64,000 nucleotides of DNA from Zerene cesonia (taxonomy: Eukaryota; Arthropoda; Insecta; Lepidoptera; Pieridae): positions 2,046,001 to 2,110,000 of the forward strand of contig NC_052123.1 in NCBI RefSeq assembly GCF_012273895.1. Direction: 5' to 3'. Positions 1-12,090 of this stretch are shown here, in pieces (the first letter of the stretch is position 1; every line of letters begins with the position of its first letter). Made by a program: the position numbers and the translations under genes. The notes under the pieces are model-generated. The model saw only the letters and a list, made by a program, of their open reading frames with translations. It did not search any database and was not told the DNA's origin.

Positions 1-238
1 AGTAACCCTGTCTACTCTTAGCCCCTGAACCACTGAACTGATTTGAATGAAATATGCTGCAGAGGCAGATTGAAAAACGAGAAACGATACATGATATATA
101 TTAGTCCCGGTTATTGTACGGGAAGGACTAGTGTGTGATGTATTCCTGAGCTCTCTGTCTGTATGAAATCGTAAAAGTAATACCTAAGTTTCATTATTTT
201 AACACAAAAACAAAATTATGTGATGAGTTTATAAAATT

Positions 239-345
239 TGATCACGAGGCAGGATTCGAACCTGCGTTTCTTGCCTAACCGTAGCAACGCCTAGCCCTCT
301 CGGCCACCCGTGATCCTGCCACTGTTTTTTCTATTCTTTCAAAAT
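239..345 (-). repeat. tRNA-like dispersed element, copy 1
   Basis: On the minus strand it reads TCACGGG TG GCC..GGC ..GCAGGTTCGAATCCTGC CTCGTGA. This gives a 7-bp acceptor, a 3-bp D stem and a perfect 5-bp T arm, with pol III A-box (TGGCCGAGAGG) and B-box (GGTTCGAATCC) sequences. The putative anticodon loop ACGGTTA lacks U33, so it is a tRNA-derived repeat and not a working tRNA. The 3' tail is lost here. Confidence 0.75.
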
Positions 346-713
346 TTCTCATTTGAAGAACATACTAAAAATCTTATAAACTTCAAATAAAGATTCCTTT
401 AAAAACCGTCCGCGTCCCATATTTTCAGCCTGCCACAACTCAATAAACAAGGCCAATTTAATATTCTGATCTCATAGTGAATATCACCTCTTTTCGGTAG
501 CTACTTACACATACCCACTGTATTCTGCATTACGAAGGCTTCATTGAACTTGCTTTCAGGGTTGTCAGCTTCTAGAAATTTCTATAAAGAATAACGATTG
601 ACCGAATTGAAGTTTCATATTGAAGTAACATAAATAATTTAATATAAATTAGAAAACATTACCTTTAAAACAAATGTAATTATTTTACATTAATGAATGT
701 CTTATCCAGTTCT

Positions 714-900
714 AGCTTTTGCCCGCGGCTTCGCATGTGTCATTTTGGAGCAGTTTAATAGATGTTATTATACATATAAATCTTCTTCTTAAAGCACTCA
801 ATCAAAAAAAAGATTTAAGCATACATAGACGCGACTTTATTTTATACTATGTAGTGATTTTTAATACTACATTCTCTACACATACTGCAGTTTCGAATTG
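714..900 (-). mobile_element. Helitron-like family C copy, partial
   Basis: Plus-strand CTAGCTTTTGCCCGCGGCTT, then a body (TAATAGATGTTATTATACAT, AAGCACTCAATC) shared with 13744-13990. Confidence 0.45.
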
Positions 901-1517
901 ATTGTTAAATCATGAAAATACAATTTTTATTACTGTTTTTTATTGACGACTTCCAGTTTTATTTCGAATATAATTATATGTAATAGCGGTATTTTTCTTA
1001 TTTCAGAGATGCCTTTAATATTATTTCACAACATTTGTTACATTATTTCACAAACTATGTTCTTTGATCTTAAGTTGTCTCTTATTAATATTATTTGAAT
1101 TTTTATCTATGCTACATATACAACAGAAGTGGAGTTCAATTGTATTATTTTAATATGAATATTCTAATTTCAACGAAATCGTGGGAACAGATAATAATTA
1201 TATAATTAAATCTTTAATATCCTCTCTGGCAGCCCTACGCACTGTTCCTTATTCTTGTAAGGTCAACGAGTCAGTTTCATTTTGGTTCGGAAAGGATTTT
1301 TGTTGACCGTACTTACGATTTACATACTGAGGTGAAATACTATGTTCTTCAAGTTATTTGAATAGTGACTGAGTATTGCGGGGAATAGTGGAATGGAATT
1401 TCAAATGTGGGTTTCTCTCTCTCACACAGAATGCGATAAATAGACTTTGTAAATAGATTGTTAGATTTATTTATTCGAGGGTTTGTTATCGATTTTTAAA
1501 CACGCTTTTTTGTGCCA

Positions 1518-1625
1518 CAGTCATCAATGGAGCTCGTAAGGCGCCTAATGGTAAGTGCTATGCGACCATGAACATTTGGAGAGGCGTAAGGTCGATTGCA
1601 GACTTTACGCCTCTACAAATGAATT
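1518..1625 (+). repeat. GC-rich dispersed repeat (family S), partial
   Basis: GGAGCTCGTAAGGCGCCTAA, CATGAACATTTGGAGAGGCG and CAGACTTTACGCCTCTACAA. Its internal stem (GAGGCGTAAGGTC / GACTTTACGCCTC) is shared with 11915-12090 and 45690-46012. Confidence 0.55.
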
Positions 1626-1965
1626 GCATAATATGCACCTTTATGCTTGTATGTTACCGACTACTTTTGACTCAATTTTGATTCACTTAATACGGGCATA
1701 TTTCAGTCATACTTTGTTCAGTTAATGAGGATCGTTGATATTACATTAAATTTATGAATTTATTTTATTTTTCTGATAACGATCGCCAGGAGTTAATTAT
1801 TTCCTTACGTATTCTCTGTATAAGAGCAAGTGAGACTATTTAGTTGATTCTGTCATAAATGCGTGTTATTGCGTTTTTTATAAACTGTATTTATTTTTGT
1901 TCGGAATGTAAATTAATTACCGCGTCAATTTTTCGTGTTCTAATTCTTATAAATAATATGTTTTT

Positions 1966-2046
1966 ACTGCACGCTCGCCTGGTCTCGAACCCCCGATATC
2001 AATTTTAAATCCGAGGTCCTCACCACTGAGCAACCACGGATTTTTA
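1966..2046 (-). repeat. Second tRNA-like sequence (SINE head or tRNA pseudogene)
   Basis: On the minus strand it reads CCGTGGTTGCTCAGTGGTGAGG, with a good A-box, and 40 bp later GGGGGTTCGAGACC, a B-box. The acceptor stem does not pair, so a functional tRNA is unlikely. Confidence 0.5.
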
Positions 2047-2127
2047 AATGTGTTGCAAGAAGTGAATTAGTAATTATCTCAGTGTCAAAGATAAGTAAAT
2101 CTTGTGTGTGTGAAGCAAGTGTGCATG

Positions 2128-2277
2128 TGCAGTTAATAAAAGAAAACTACTGGACCGATTACAATTAAATTTGGTACCTAGACAGCTGGACAACTGGAAT
2201 AACAAGTAGGCAACTTTTTATCCCGATATTCCTACGGGATACGAATTTACGCAGATGAAACCGCGGGGCGTAGCTAG
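2128..2277 (+). mobile_element. Non-autonomous Helitron, family A, 5'-truncated
   Basis: Matches the family from the ACTACTGGACCGATT block to the 3' end, with the hairpin GCAGATGAAACCGC and CGTAGCTAG followed by T. Confidence 0.75.
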
Positions 2278-2619
2278 TATATTATAACAAAAAACAAAAG
2301 ACAGAGCAATCTCGTTAACATTTCATGGAAATTTTTTCAAATCTTATAATATTTTACTTTATCTTTATTCATACTCCAGTATTAAATAACATACGTTCAT
2401 ATTGCTATACTATATTGAGGCTCACAGTAAAAAGCTTATAAGTATACAGTTATATGCTTAATATGGTGGATCGAAACTTGTTCAAAAATGTATCCCTTAC
2501 TAATGTCTATCTGTCAAGAGACAGGACAAAAGAAATTTGTTTTAAAATATATATCCCTACTCATGTCTGTCTGTCAAGAGATAGGACACGACTGGACAGA
2601 ACAGGGCAGGCGTGATTAA

Positions 2620-2790
2620 TAAATCACGTCTAATAACTGATTTGGATGAAATTTTGTACACAGATAGTTCCAGATACGAGAAAAGACCAAGGCATTTGTA
2701 TCCCGGAAATCCCATGAACGGAAACTATAGTGGGAAAATACCGGTCTATATTTGCCTTTGACTAGGCAAAAAGTAAGGAGTGTAAAATTT
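2620..2790 (+). mobile_element. Helitron-like family B fragment
   Basis: Block order CTGATTTGGATGAAATTTTG, ACAGATAGTTCCAGATACGAG and ATCCCGGAAATCCC is shared with the fuller family B copies at 37050 and 49980. No clear ends. Confidence 0.5.
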
Positions 2791-2885
2791 CACACTCAAT
2801 ATTCCTAAAAAGGGTGCAAAGTTTTTTGCTTTCTCCTTGTTGCTATCTCCGATCAATCTTGTCGATGCGATATCTTATTCTGTCA

Positions 2886-3122
2886 TAACGGGCAACTAAG
2901 CCGACTAACATTCGAGTAGGTTGCCCGCTCTTAGGGGTAAGGGGTAAGGACCTTCCTTATCGACGACTGGAAAGAAGGAATGGACTGGGAAAGTGAATAA
3001 GGAAACGGGCCTCCGTACGAAACCCAAGCTGCTATTTCACGCCGGTTTTCTGTGGGGGGTGTGGTACTTCGCCAGCGCGTGCTGGCCCAATTCGTGCCGA
3101 AGCGTTCTCGACTCCCACATAA
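2886..3122 (+). repeat. GC-rich dispersed repeat (family S)
   Basis: ACGGGCAACTAAGCCG, GGTAAGGGGTAAGG, GACTGGAAAGAAGGAATGG, TTTCACGCCGGTTTTCTGTG and GGCCCAATTCGTGCCGAAGC, then CTCGACTCCCAC. This order defines the family; the end resembles a pol III B-box and the family is probably a SINE. Confidence 0.7.
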
Positions 3123-3697
3123 ATATATCGATACAAAAATGCTTTTAATTGCGATGATTAAAATACGGAACCACGCCCAACAAATCGAATTCAAATAGAT
3201 CCTTATTCCGATACGTTTGTTCTCGAGAAAGATTTTTATTTCGTAACTGAATAATATTATTAGATACAATTCAGTGATTGATCTGTAATCCTTTCTACGT
3301 GTATTTCTTTGAATATTTCATGAAAATATTTCGTGTATGAAAATTGGCTTCGCATTTGATATTGCCTTTCGCTTTTTGTAAATATTAAAGTATTATTCAA
3401 TATAATAAGGGCTTTGCGAACAATGCAATTGGGTTATTAGATTATTTGAAGGGTTGAATGAGCAGTAAAATTATTAGATTTTAATACTAGCTAGAGACCG
3501 TGGCTTTACTCAAGGGGGATGTGGATGAAAATTATACAGCTATTCTTGTTCAGACTGTAGGTACCTAATCTATCTTATTCTACATAAATTGTATTCTTAT
3601 GAAATAATAGAAATGGTAGGTATATTTTAGTAGGCGGTTGACTACCGAGTTAGGAAGTTACTGACAAGAAGCTGTTGCCAGGCAAATACCATTATAA

Positions 3698-3785
3698 TCC
3701 CTACTAATATTATAAATGCGAAAGTAACTCTGTCTTTCTGTCTGTCTGTCTGTTACGCTTTCACGCCTAAACTACTGCCACAGGG
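3698..3785 (+). mobile_element. Helitron-like family B, 5' end only
   Basis: TCCCTACTAATATTATAAATG, (TCTG)n and TTACGCTTTCACGCC, then loss of similarity at CTACTGCCACAGGGC. Confidence 0.55.
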
Positions 3786-4210
3786 CGGCAGTTTTGCGGC
3801 GAAAGGCGCAGGTATGAATCCCGCCACATGATAGATTTTTAACGTATTTACGTAAAATAGTACAAAAATCTCTACCTATTTTCACTCATAAATAAACCCG
3901 AAAGCAACCCGACCAGCAAAAGCCTGCCCCATACCCCACAAGGGACATTATACCGATAATCTTTACCTCAATAATTCACGTAGGTATTTATTTGCGAGAT
4001 TTCAATCACGGAACACAATATTCGTTGAATCTGAATAATATTTACTAATTGGGAGTTTAGCGACACTCCTTGGGGACAAAACGATGTTTATCAACGTGTT
4101 AATGCTAATATGTAATCTGTTAATATCGTATAAAACACATGTAAAATACACGTGGAGTATTTAACGCGAATTTGGGAATTCTGCTTCAATTTCTCTATTT
4201 GTATGAATAA

Positions 4211-4411
4211 CTAGCTGCGCGGTTTCACCCGCGTAAGTTCGTATCCCGTAGGAATATCGGGATAAAAAGTTGCCTATCTGTTATTCCAGTTGTTCAGCTA
4301 TCTACGTAACAAATTTCATTGCAATCAGTTCAAAATTTTTTGCGTGAAAGAGCAACAAATACACACATGTCCTTATAAACTTTCGCATTTATGATATTAG
4401 TAGGATAGGAT
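4211..4411 (-). mobile_element. Non-autonomous Helitron, family A, full length with small deletion
   Basis: Minus strand from TCCTACTAATATCATAAATG to the hairpin and CTAG. The GGGGCG before the terminal CAGCTAG is lost. Confidence 0.8.
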
Positions 4412-4413
4412 TA

Positions 4414-4616
4414 TGGGTTACTACACTCGCCCCGGCTCCGGCTGGATATCAAAATTCCTGTTTTATTCCAAGGGAGCATTTAATGGGGATAAAAGTCAGC
4501 TCATACCATGTCTATGTATGAAATTTCATCAATATCCTTTCAGTAGTTTCAGCGTGATTGACATTGACAAACACCCAAGCAAACCAACTTTCACACTTAT
4601 AATATTAGTGTGATAT
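4414..4616 (-). mobile_element. Helitron-like element, different family, abutting the preceding copy
   Basis: On the minus strand it starts CACTAATATTATAAGTGTGA and ends GGAGCCGGGGCGAGTGTAGT. The internal CTGAAACTACTGAAAGG and ATGAAATTTCATACATAG blocks follow the usual plan of these elements. Confidence 0.55.
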
Positions 4617-4621
4617 ATAAT

Positions 4622-4815
4622 GTGACTAGCTGTTGCCCGCAGCTTCGCATGCGTGGAGAAAATAAATTATCATTGTACAAACTTTCATCCAATATTTTAC
4701 CCCCTTGGAGGCAGAATTTATCAAAATCCTTCTACGTAATAACATCTATATGCAAGGCAAATTTCAACCCGATCCGTCCAGTGGTTTGGGTTGTGTGTGA
4801 TAGATCACTATGTCA
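4622..4815 (-). mobile_element. Helitron-like element, family C (terminus GCGGGCAACAGCTAG)
   Basis: Minus strand ending GCATGCGAAGCTGCGGGCAACAGCTAG next to T. Internal blocks CCACTGGACGGATCGG and GTTATTACGTAGAAGG are visible. Confidence 0.55.
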
Positions 4816-4837
4816 GTCAGTCTTCTATGAGGTATAT

Positions 4838-4940
4838 ATATCATCATCATCATCATCATCAGCCCATATATGTTCCCACTGCTGGGACACAGGCCTCCTA
4901 AAAGGGTTCAGGCCATATTCCACCACGGCGAACAGCTAGT
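4838..4940 (+). repeat. CATCATCATCAGCCCATA dispersed repeat
   Basis: A (ATC)n run followed by AGCCCATATATGTTCCCACT, then CTGGGACACAGGCCTCCTA and CAGGCCATATTCCACCACG. This sequence recurs in many lepidopteran genomes; I cannot assign its autonomous parent. Confidence 0.7.
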
Positions 4941-4974
4941 GTATACATAAATATACTATATAACTTAAATGTAC

Positions 4975-5020
4975 GATACAAAATACATACATACTCAGAT
5001 GAACATACCTAAAAAGCTTT
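4975..5020. repeat. Short shared segment (AATACATACATACTCAGATG)
   Basis: The same roughly 40-bp segment, ending GAACATACCTAAAAA, occurs at 17250-17290. Remnant of an unidentified dispersed repeat. Confidence 0.5.
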
Positions 5021-5663
5021 GTTTCTCACACAGTCATGTTAAATATAACTCCATGTCTTGGAATTCTATTCACAACTATCATATGACATACCAGATGCGT
5101 GACTCAAAGGCTTCAAATGAAATAGTAAATATTCGTAGCTAGATCTGGGATCATAGCCGCAGCCCACAAGGGGCCAACTATGGACGGGTACACGCCTGAA
5201 GGCCTTACAAATATAATAATCTCACATAATATGAATGTCATATGAATAAAGTTTTGGGTCGGGAATCTAATTCTGAAGGACCGTTATTGATGGCACCACT
5301 AACGCGAGTTTACGTTAGTTTAGTTTACGCCATTTTTTCTGATCTATCGTATCTAGAAACTTCGAACGTTGTTAAATAATGTGTAATATATGTATTTTAT
5401 ATTTATCCAACTGTAAAATACGGGTTATTAAGTAATAATACTAAAAAGTTACAAGCGCTTTTGAATTGTCACATTATAACTTACTAAAAAGATAATTTCC
5501 AATTCCATACATTTATGTCCATACAATAGCTTCACTAAAACACAGGTACAGCGAGGAAAAAAAACTAAGTAAAACACAAGCATGCCAAAATACCAGTTGC
5601 AGATAATTAGTGTGGAAAAAAATGACAAGTAACTTGAAATTATGGCTTTTCAAAACACAGTAC

Positions 5664-5935
5664 CTGGATGACCGAGCTTTGCTCGGTATTTTTTCTTTTG
5701 TTTTTTTATAAATTGTGTTTTTTGAAATTATATTTGAGTATTATTATTCGCCAATAGATGTTAGGAAGAGTCATAATAAATTGGGACTACTCAAACGCCT
5801 CCTATTTGTTAAAAAAGTAAGTTTAAGTCGATAAAACATTACACAACATATGACATTTTCTAAAAAACATTCCTAGCTAGATCGATTTATCGCCCCCGTT
5901 GGAGCCGATTCCGAGATTCCAATTATATATATATA
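5664..5935 (+). repeat. Dispersed element ending in a GACCGAGC..GCTCGGT hairpin, copy 1
   Basis: Starts CTGGATGACCGAGCTTTGCTCGG and ends in CTAGCTAGATCGATTTATCG, GGAGCCGATTCCGAGATTCC and (TA)n. Copy 2, inverted, is at 26960-27280. Confidence 0.6.
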
Positions 5936-8072
5936 CAAGAATTGTTCGTTTAAAGATATAAGATTTATATAATGGTATATTTTGAAGGAATTCGGTGACG
6001 TGACCCATCAACGCGGTTCCATTTGTTTCACAAATTCACACTCATATCACATATCATTTATACAGATATAAACGTCTCTTTGATATATTTCAGGGTTAAG
6101 CTCACCTCGACCTACCTCTCAAGGTCATTTCATCGGGAGATAAGAAGTTGATATTAATATCGACTAAAGCCTAGCTTTAATTGCTTTGAATCAAAGTTTT
6201 CTCGTCAAAAAGATGAGATTTCTAAAATGCAATTCATTACTTGGTTATGAAATTTCCCTGGCTCTGACCTCGAATACGATTTCTATTTATAATTCAATCG
6301 GTTTGCAGGAGTTATAAAAATATGTTTATATATAAACGAAGACACGTTTAGTTCCAATATTTTATGTATATCTATTTCTTATTACATATATCTTATTTAT
6401 AAATAAGTATTTGTAGATAATCGATGGATAAATATTTGATTTTATAGGTTACAATGTTGAAATAAATAAAACAAAAATGCCGATACACAAACGTAACCTA
6501 TCAAAGAAAGAATAAACACATACGCAATAAACTAAAACTGAAATACACCTGAAAAAACTTCCCGCAGGTTACCGCGCAAAATTTGAAAGTAACTCTTTGT
6601 TAAAAATTCAAGTTGGCTCTGTTTTAATATTAGCATGTCGCTCGTTTGCAGCTTCTATGACTATTCCATTCGCATTCATGTAGAAACGAAATAGTTTTGA
6701 AGCACGTCCAAAACTTTCGAATAAAAACTTTAATATCAGAGAAATATGTATTCCGTATCAATACAATATATTCGTTGTTTTCGAGTCAAACGGTAAAAAT
6801 TGGAAAACTTATATCAACATCTGCGTCTCGATATGGAGTCTGCTTAAAAAGTCAATAGGATTGTTTTTGGTAGCCGAGTTTTCTGGTTGGAAATTTCGTG
6901 ATCGGCTTACGGGACGGTTTTAATAGAAAGCTGACCTACGTATTTTAATGAAGTTTCGAAACAACTAAACAACGTGATTTTCTGAAATTTAAATTGGACG
7001 TTGCCAACTTATCTTTGAAATGGCGAAATATTTATTTAAATATGTTAAATTGATATCGTTACTTCAATTGCTCTCAACTCTGTGTGTGTTATTGGTACGG
7101 TACGAAATTGAAAATGTAAAATATGCCGAAAAGTATAAGAAGTGGTGCATAAAATATTATTGAACTACCTGCAAACTGTAAGAATAAGATCAAATTAAAA
7201 TACACCATACACCAGCTCAGAATACTCAAAATACGTTCACTCAGTCGAAAGTTTCGAGGTAAGAAACAAAAAAATCTAATTTAGAACATCCTTTTTTGAA
7301 AGTCGGTTAACTATATATTCTTTACTATCACGTCTTTGTGTACACAAAAAAAAAACTTCTAGCAGCTTCTACTGGTGAGGCAATTAGTATGTTCCATTTT
7401 ACGTACATTTTGCTAGGTGATTTGGTGAGACACCAAAAAACTTACCCGAGTCCCATTAGGGATGAAAGATCAATGATCCTCTGTTAGTTAAATAGAACAT
7501 TCCAGAGCCTACATTTGGAATATCTCAGAACAAAGGTTTCAAAGATGTCAAATATTGACGCAGTCGTTAAAGCTTTTGACGTAAAATTTGATTTTGTTTC
7601 GTTTGAAATCGAATTTTACGAATGACTTGGGTTGTATCAAAGCACTTTTGAATGATAGCTCAGTATTTTCTCGATTCTATAATTTATTTATCATTGAAAT
7701 GAATTATTGAAGGTCGCTTACCAGGTTCTTAATAACAAGTGGAGTATTGGGGAACCTATACGTTAGTTTAGAACAGCAGTCGTACTTCAATATAGTCTAA
7801 AATGAACCGTTTAATCTAAATTCTCGAATTCTAGGCTGTACGCTGGCAATAGAACTGACCGCAGACAAATAAAGAAAAAGACGGACGAGATTCCATGATT
7901 GTTTTGCTCTTTTATAAACAGTTAATTTCGGTTTTCTTGTGTGTTTTTTTCGCTATATTTTCCTAATTCTATAAGTATTTCATATCACAACGATTTATTA
8001 ATATGAATTAGAATCAAACAAAATCGAATAAAGACAAGTGTTTAAATGTGTTTGGTTTATTAAATATAATAC
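5936..8072. other. AT-rich sequence, no gene or repeat recognised
   Basis: Unbroken AT-rich DNA with frequent stops in all frames; only isolated low-complexity runs. Confidence 0.6.
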
Positions 8073-8250
8073 TAGCTGACACGGCAAACGGTGATCTGCA
8101 TTTCTCGTATCAATTAGGGGTATGAAAAGTTGATTTTGGCCGAATCTCAGACCTACCCGACATGCACACAAAATTTTGTGAGAACCGATCCAGCCGTGTC
8201 AGAGGAGTATGGTAAATAACATTGTGACTCGAGAATTTGATATATTATAT
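8073..8250. mobile_element. Dispersed element starting CTAGCTGACACGGCAAACG
   Basis: The same element appears at 24545-24690: both carry AGGGGTATGAAAA(A/G), GGCCGA.TCTCA and CC.GT..(C/G)GGAGGAGTATGG, and end GAGAATTTTATATATTA-like. Polarity not determined. Confidence 0.5.
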
Positions 8251-8391
8251 AGATATACTAACTCGTTTACCAAATTTTCATCTATTGAAACTAAATGCCC
8301 CCATCGCGCGGGTAGATTGTCTTTTCTAAGTTTTATAAATTCTTTTAAGTAATTAGTAAACTAAATAGGATATACTAAATACATCCTACTA

Positions 8392-8584
8392 TCCTACTTC
8401 CTACTAATATGATAAATGCGAAAGTTTGTAAGGATGTGTGTGTTTGTTGCTCTTTCACGCAAAAACTGCTGAACCGATTGCAATGAAATTTAGTACGTAG
8501 ACAGCTGGGCAACTGGAATAATATATAGGCAACTTTTTATCGCGATATTCCTACTTACGCGGGTGAAACCGCGGGGCGCAGCAG
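8392..8584 (+). mobile_element. Non-autonomous Helitron, family A, lacking the CTAG terminus
   Basis: Starts TCCTACTTCCTACTAATATG and runs to GGGTGAAACCGCGGGGCGCAG, then CAGTT instead of CTAGT. There is a small deletion after GATATTCCTAC. Confidence 0.8.
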
Positions 8585-8766
8585 TTTTATTATAAAGCTA
8601 CACGTGAAGCAAGCATTGCTCACGAGTTGAACCACATAAAAATGTCGTATTTCATTTTCATCACTCTTCGCAAGTCGTGAGGCGAAAGATATTTAGTTTC
8701 CATGAATAAACGGAGGCACTGAGTCAAGTAGGCTTGAATTATTTATGAATGAGGAATAGAGAACAA

Positions 8767-9766
8767 NNNNNNNNNNNNNNNNNNNNNNNNNNNNNNNNNN
8801 NNNNNNNNNNNNNNNNNNNNNNNNNNNNNNNNNNNNNNNNNNNNNNNNNNNNNNNNNNNNNNNNNNNNNNNNNNNNNNNNNNNNNNNNNNNNNNNNNNNN
8901 NNNNNNNNNNNNNNNNNNNNNNNNNNNNNNNNNNNNNNNNNNNNNNNNNNNNNNNNNNNNNNNNNNNNNNNNNNNNNNNNNNNNNNNNNNNNNNNNNNNN
9001 NNNNNNNNNNNNNNNNNNNNNNNNNNNNNNNNNNNNNNNNNNNNNNNNNNNNNNNNNNNNNNNNNNNNNNNNNNNNNNNNNNNNNNNNNNNNNNNNNNNN
9101 NNNNNNNNNNNNNNNNNNNNNNNNNNNNNNNNNNNNNNNNNNNNNNNNNNNNNNNNNNNNNNNNNNNNNNNNNNNNNNNNNNNNNNNNNNNNNNNNNNNN
9201 NNNNNNNNNNNNNNNNNNNNNNNNNNNNNNNNNNNNNNNNNNNNNNNNNNNNNNNNNNNNNNNNNNNNNNNNNNNNNNNNNNNNNNNNNNNNNNNNNNNN
9301 NNNNNNNNNNNNNNNNNNNNNNNNNNNNNNNNNNNNNNNNNNNNNNNNNNNNNNNNNNNNNNNNNNNNNNNNNNNNNNNNNNNNNNNNNNNNNNNNNNNN
9401 NNNNNNNNNNNNNNNNNNNNNNNNNNNNNNNNNNNNNNNNNNNNNNNNNNNNNNNNNNNNNNNNNNNNNNNNNNNNNNNNNNNNNNNNNNNNNNNNNNNN
9501 NNNNNNNNNNNNNNNNNNNNNNNNNNNNNNNNNNNNNNNNNNNNNNNNNNNNNNNNNNNNNNNNNNNNNNNNNNNNNNNNNNNNNNNNNNNNNNNNNNNN
9601 NNNNNNNNNNNNNNNNNNNNNNNNNNNNNNNNNNNNNNNNNNNNNNNNNNNNNNNNNNNNNNNNNNNNNNNNNNNNNNNNNNNNNNNNNNNNNNNNNNNN
9701 NNNNNNNNNNNNNNNNNNNNNNNNNNNNNNNNNNNNNNNNNNNNNNNNNNNNNNNNNNNNNNNNNN
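8767..9766. other. Assembly gap, 1000 N
   Basis: Exactly 1000 N, a placeholder size. The 77 bases before it (8690-8766) are the exact reverse complement of the 77 bases before the second gap (14234-14310), see findings. Any open frame through the Ns is meaningless. Confidence 0.99.
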
Positions 9767-10056
9767 AACTTCACAGAAATTCAGCTTGTTGGGACTTTAT
9801 GTAACTTCACCCTCATTTTTTGGTCTAAATTGACCGGACTATCTTTAATAATTCAATGATGTTTTATAAAATTACAAAATATCTTAAAAGCCTTATTTAT
9901 CGTTAGGTGAAGATTTTTTTGTTTAGGGAAAATGTTGTACTTAGCGATGGTAATTTATTTATTGTTTGTTATTAAATGTGGAAAATATTCATATGGTATT
10001 TGATTATTGTTCATGTGAGGATGATTTATCTTAACATACAAAGTTTAAGATTTTTA

Positions 10057-10312
10057 ATCGCTTGATGGTATGCGATCACCACCGCCAACATTCGCAAAGG
10101 TAGTGCCTCTACGAATGCGCTGCCTGCTTTTATGGGGTAAGGGAAAAGGAACGGATTAAAGACTGGAAAGAAGGAATGGACTGGACTGGGTGAGTGACGG
10201 GTACGAAACTCAGTGGCATGCCACTATTTCACGCCCGTTTTCTGTGGGGGTATGGTGCTTCCCCGGTGCGAGCTGGCCCAATTCGTGCCGAAGCGTGCTC
10301 GACAATCACAAT
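10057..10312 (+). repeat. GC-rich dispersed repeat (family S)
   Basis: ATCGCTTGATGGTATGCGAT to GGCCCAATTCGTGCCGAAGC, nearly complete, with all family blocks in order. Confidence 0.7.
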
Positions 10313-11914
10313 GAAAATTTAAATGCTTGTGTAAAATAAGCCGAGAGAAAAATATTACTGTTAAAAAGACCCAAAGTAAAGAGTTTGATTGAATTTCGCT
10401 TTCATATATCAATTCTACATATCCATTTCAATCTATATTAAAATTGTTCTTACTGTCTGTTAATTTTAGCAAGGTACTATTTACGTTACTTTATCTTCGA
10501 CCAGACATAAAAATATCCTCTATTAAATCCATGCGTTACATTTTATGCTCATCCACTTATCCGCTCAGTCATCTATAATCATGAAAGCATTCCATAACAA
10601 TAGAATAAAAATCTAATTAGCATCCATTCCAGGGACTTCCCAATACATCCCTGTTCCCAATATAGCTTAATCCCAGCGTAAATACAAATCTTGCCGGAAG
10701 ATATTTTCCTATCTCATGAACAAATTACAGTGCTTTATTTGCTACTGGCAATATTTTTCCCTTGTTACATGGAATGCCCCTAAATTAGATGGCCACTTCA
10801 GGCAAAGCGTTTTGATCTTATCAAGCGAATTATAATGAAATCGGTGTTGAGCATTCTTGGGTCGGATTTCCTTTATTTTAATGATAATAGCATTTATGAA
10901 ATACTGACTTTTTACGGAGTAAAAATATATGATTCTACATAAGTCTTTCTTTTAGATCAAATCATACACGATTTATGTACATTAATTTTCTAATTGCATC
11001 GATAGCTAGGCTGCGTTTTCGCAAGGTTCCTAGTTAATCTGTTGCACATAGATTTTAATCTATTTGTATACAAAATTTCATCCAGCGCTGATTAGCTGTT
11101 TAAGCATGATAGATTACCAAACATCTTAAAATTTAAAACATTGATAGTATTGACATTGACGTATGATTTTGCATTGCAATATGATAAAACCGTAAATAAT
11201 TTATTTTATGTTAACAATTTTGCAAATATACAAAAAAAAGAGACATATAATACATAAGGTATAGAATAACAAACAATGTTTAGAATACCAGAATATCCGT
11301 ACCATTATTGTTTCCCATTTTTATTTTCTCATTTCAATTGTTCACGAAGTCTTTGTGTGTTGGTTTAAATTGTCTTTGTAGCTACGAATAGACTAGAAAA
11401 TCAACCATCTCATTTGAATTTATAGACACAATGTCAAGATAAAGGCTTTTATTGAGGAATGCTTTATGTATCGAACTTATGAAGTATAGGGTCGATAAAT
11501 TCTAATAAACATGAACTGGACGTATGTTTTTCGATTACACTATAACACTGAATAGATTTGTTAACTCTTTGGGGTACATGAAGCATATTTATTGTGGACT
11601 ATGGGTATTTTTATTAATTATTCGAAATGCATCGGCAGGTTCTTATTATTAGAGCATTCTAGCGCTATTATCTTATATAACTATGCTTAAAATAATAAAC
11701 AATTCTTGTTTTCTGGCTTCAACATAATAAATTAATAATTCATTAGAACTAACTAGTTCTAGGTACTCCTGCGGAGGATGTGTTTACATATCATTTACTT
11801 AGTATTCATTACTTGCATAATAAAACCTTTTTATATTGACAATATTATGATTATATGTCTGTCATGTGCATCTTCACTGTAAGGCGTAGGCGAGGCGAGG
11901 CGTTTTGTGTTTAA
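10313..11914. other. AT-rich sequence, no gene recognised
   Basis: No coding exon or repeat of the families listed here. It lies in the contig that is probably inverted. Confidence 0.55.
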
Positions 11915-12090
11915 TGAAGCTGGTGGATCGCCTGATGATAAGCGCCACCGCCCATAAACATTTGGAGAAGCGTAGGGTCGATTGCAGACCTTACGCCTCT
12001 ACAAATGGATTGCCGACTATAAATTGGATAGCGATTAAGGAAGGATTGACGAGAGGAATAAAGGTAAGGAATAGGAAGGGAAGGGAACAC
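11915..12090 (+). repeat. GC-rich dispersed repeat (family S), 5' half
   Basis: AAGCTGGTGGATCGCCTGAT, CGCCACCGCCCATAAACAT and GATTGCAGACCTTACGCCTC, then the G/A-rich middle (AAGGAATAGGAAGGG). Confidence 0.65.

Noticed and set aside
243..316. A functional tRNA gene
   Set aside because: The cloverleaf forms, but the loop ACGGTTA lacks U33 and gives no sound anticodon, and the same sequence recurs at least seven times with a common body.
2931..3269. 112-aa minus-strand open frame
   Set aside because: It lies across a family S repeat copy; similar shadow frames recur at other copies (10224, 24182, 55614).
8743..9804. Long open frames on both strands
   Set aside because: They run through 1000 N and have almost no real sequence. 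The same applies to 14273-15340 and 62231-63419.
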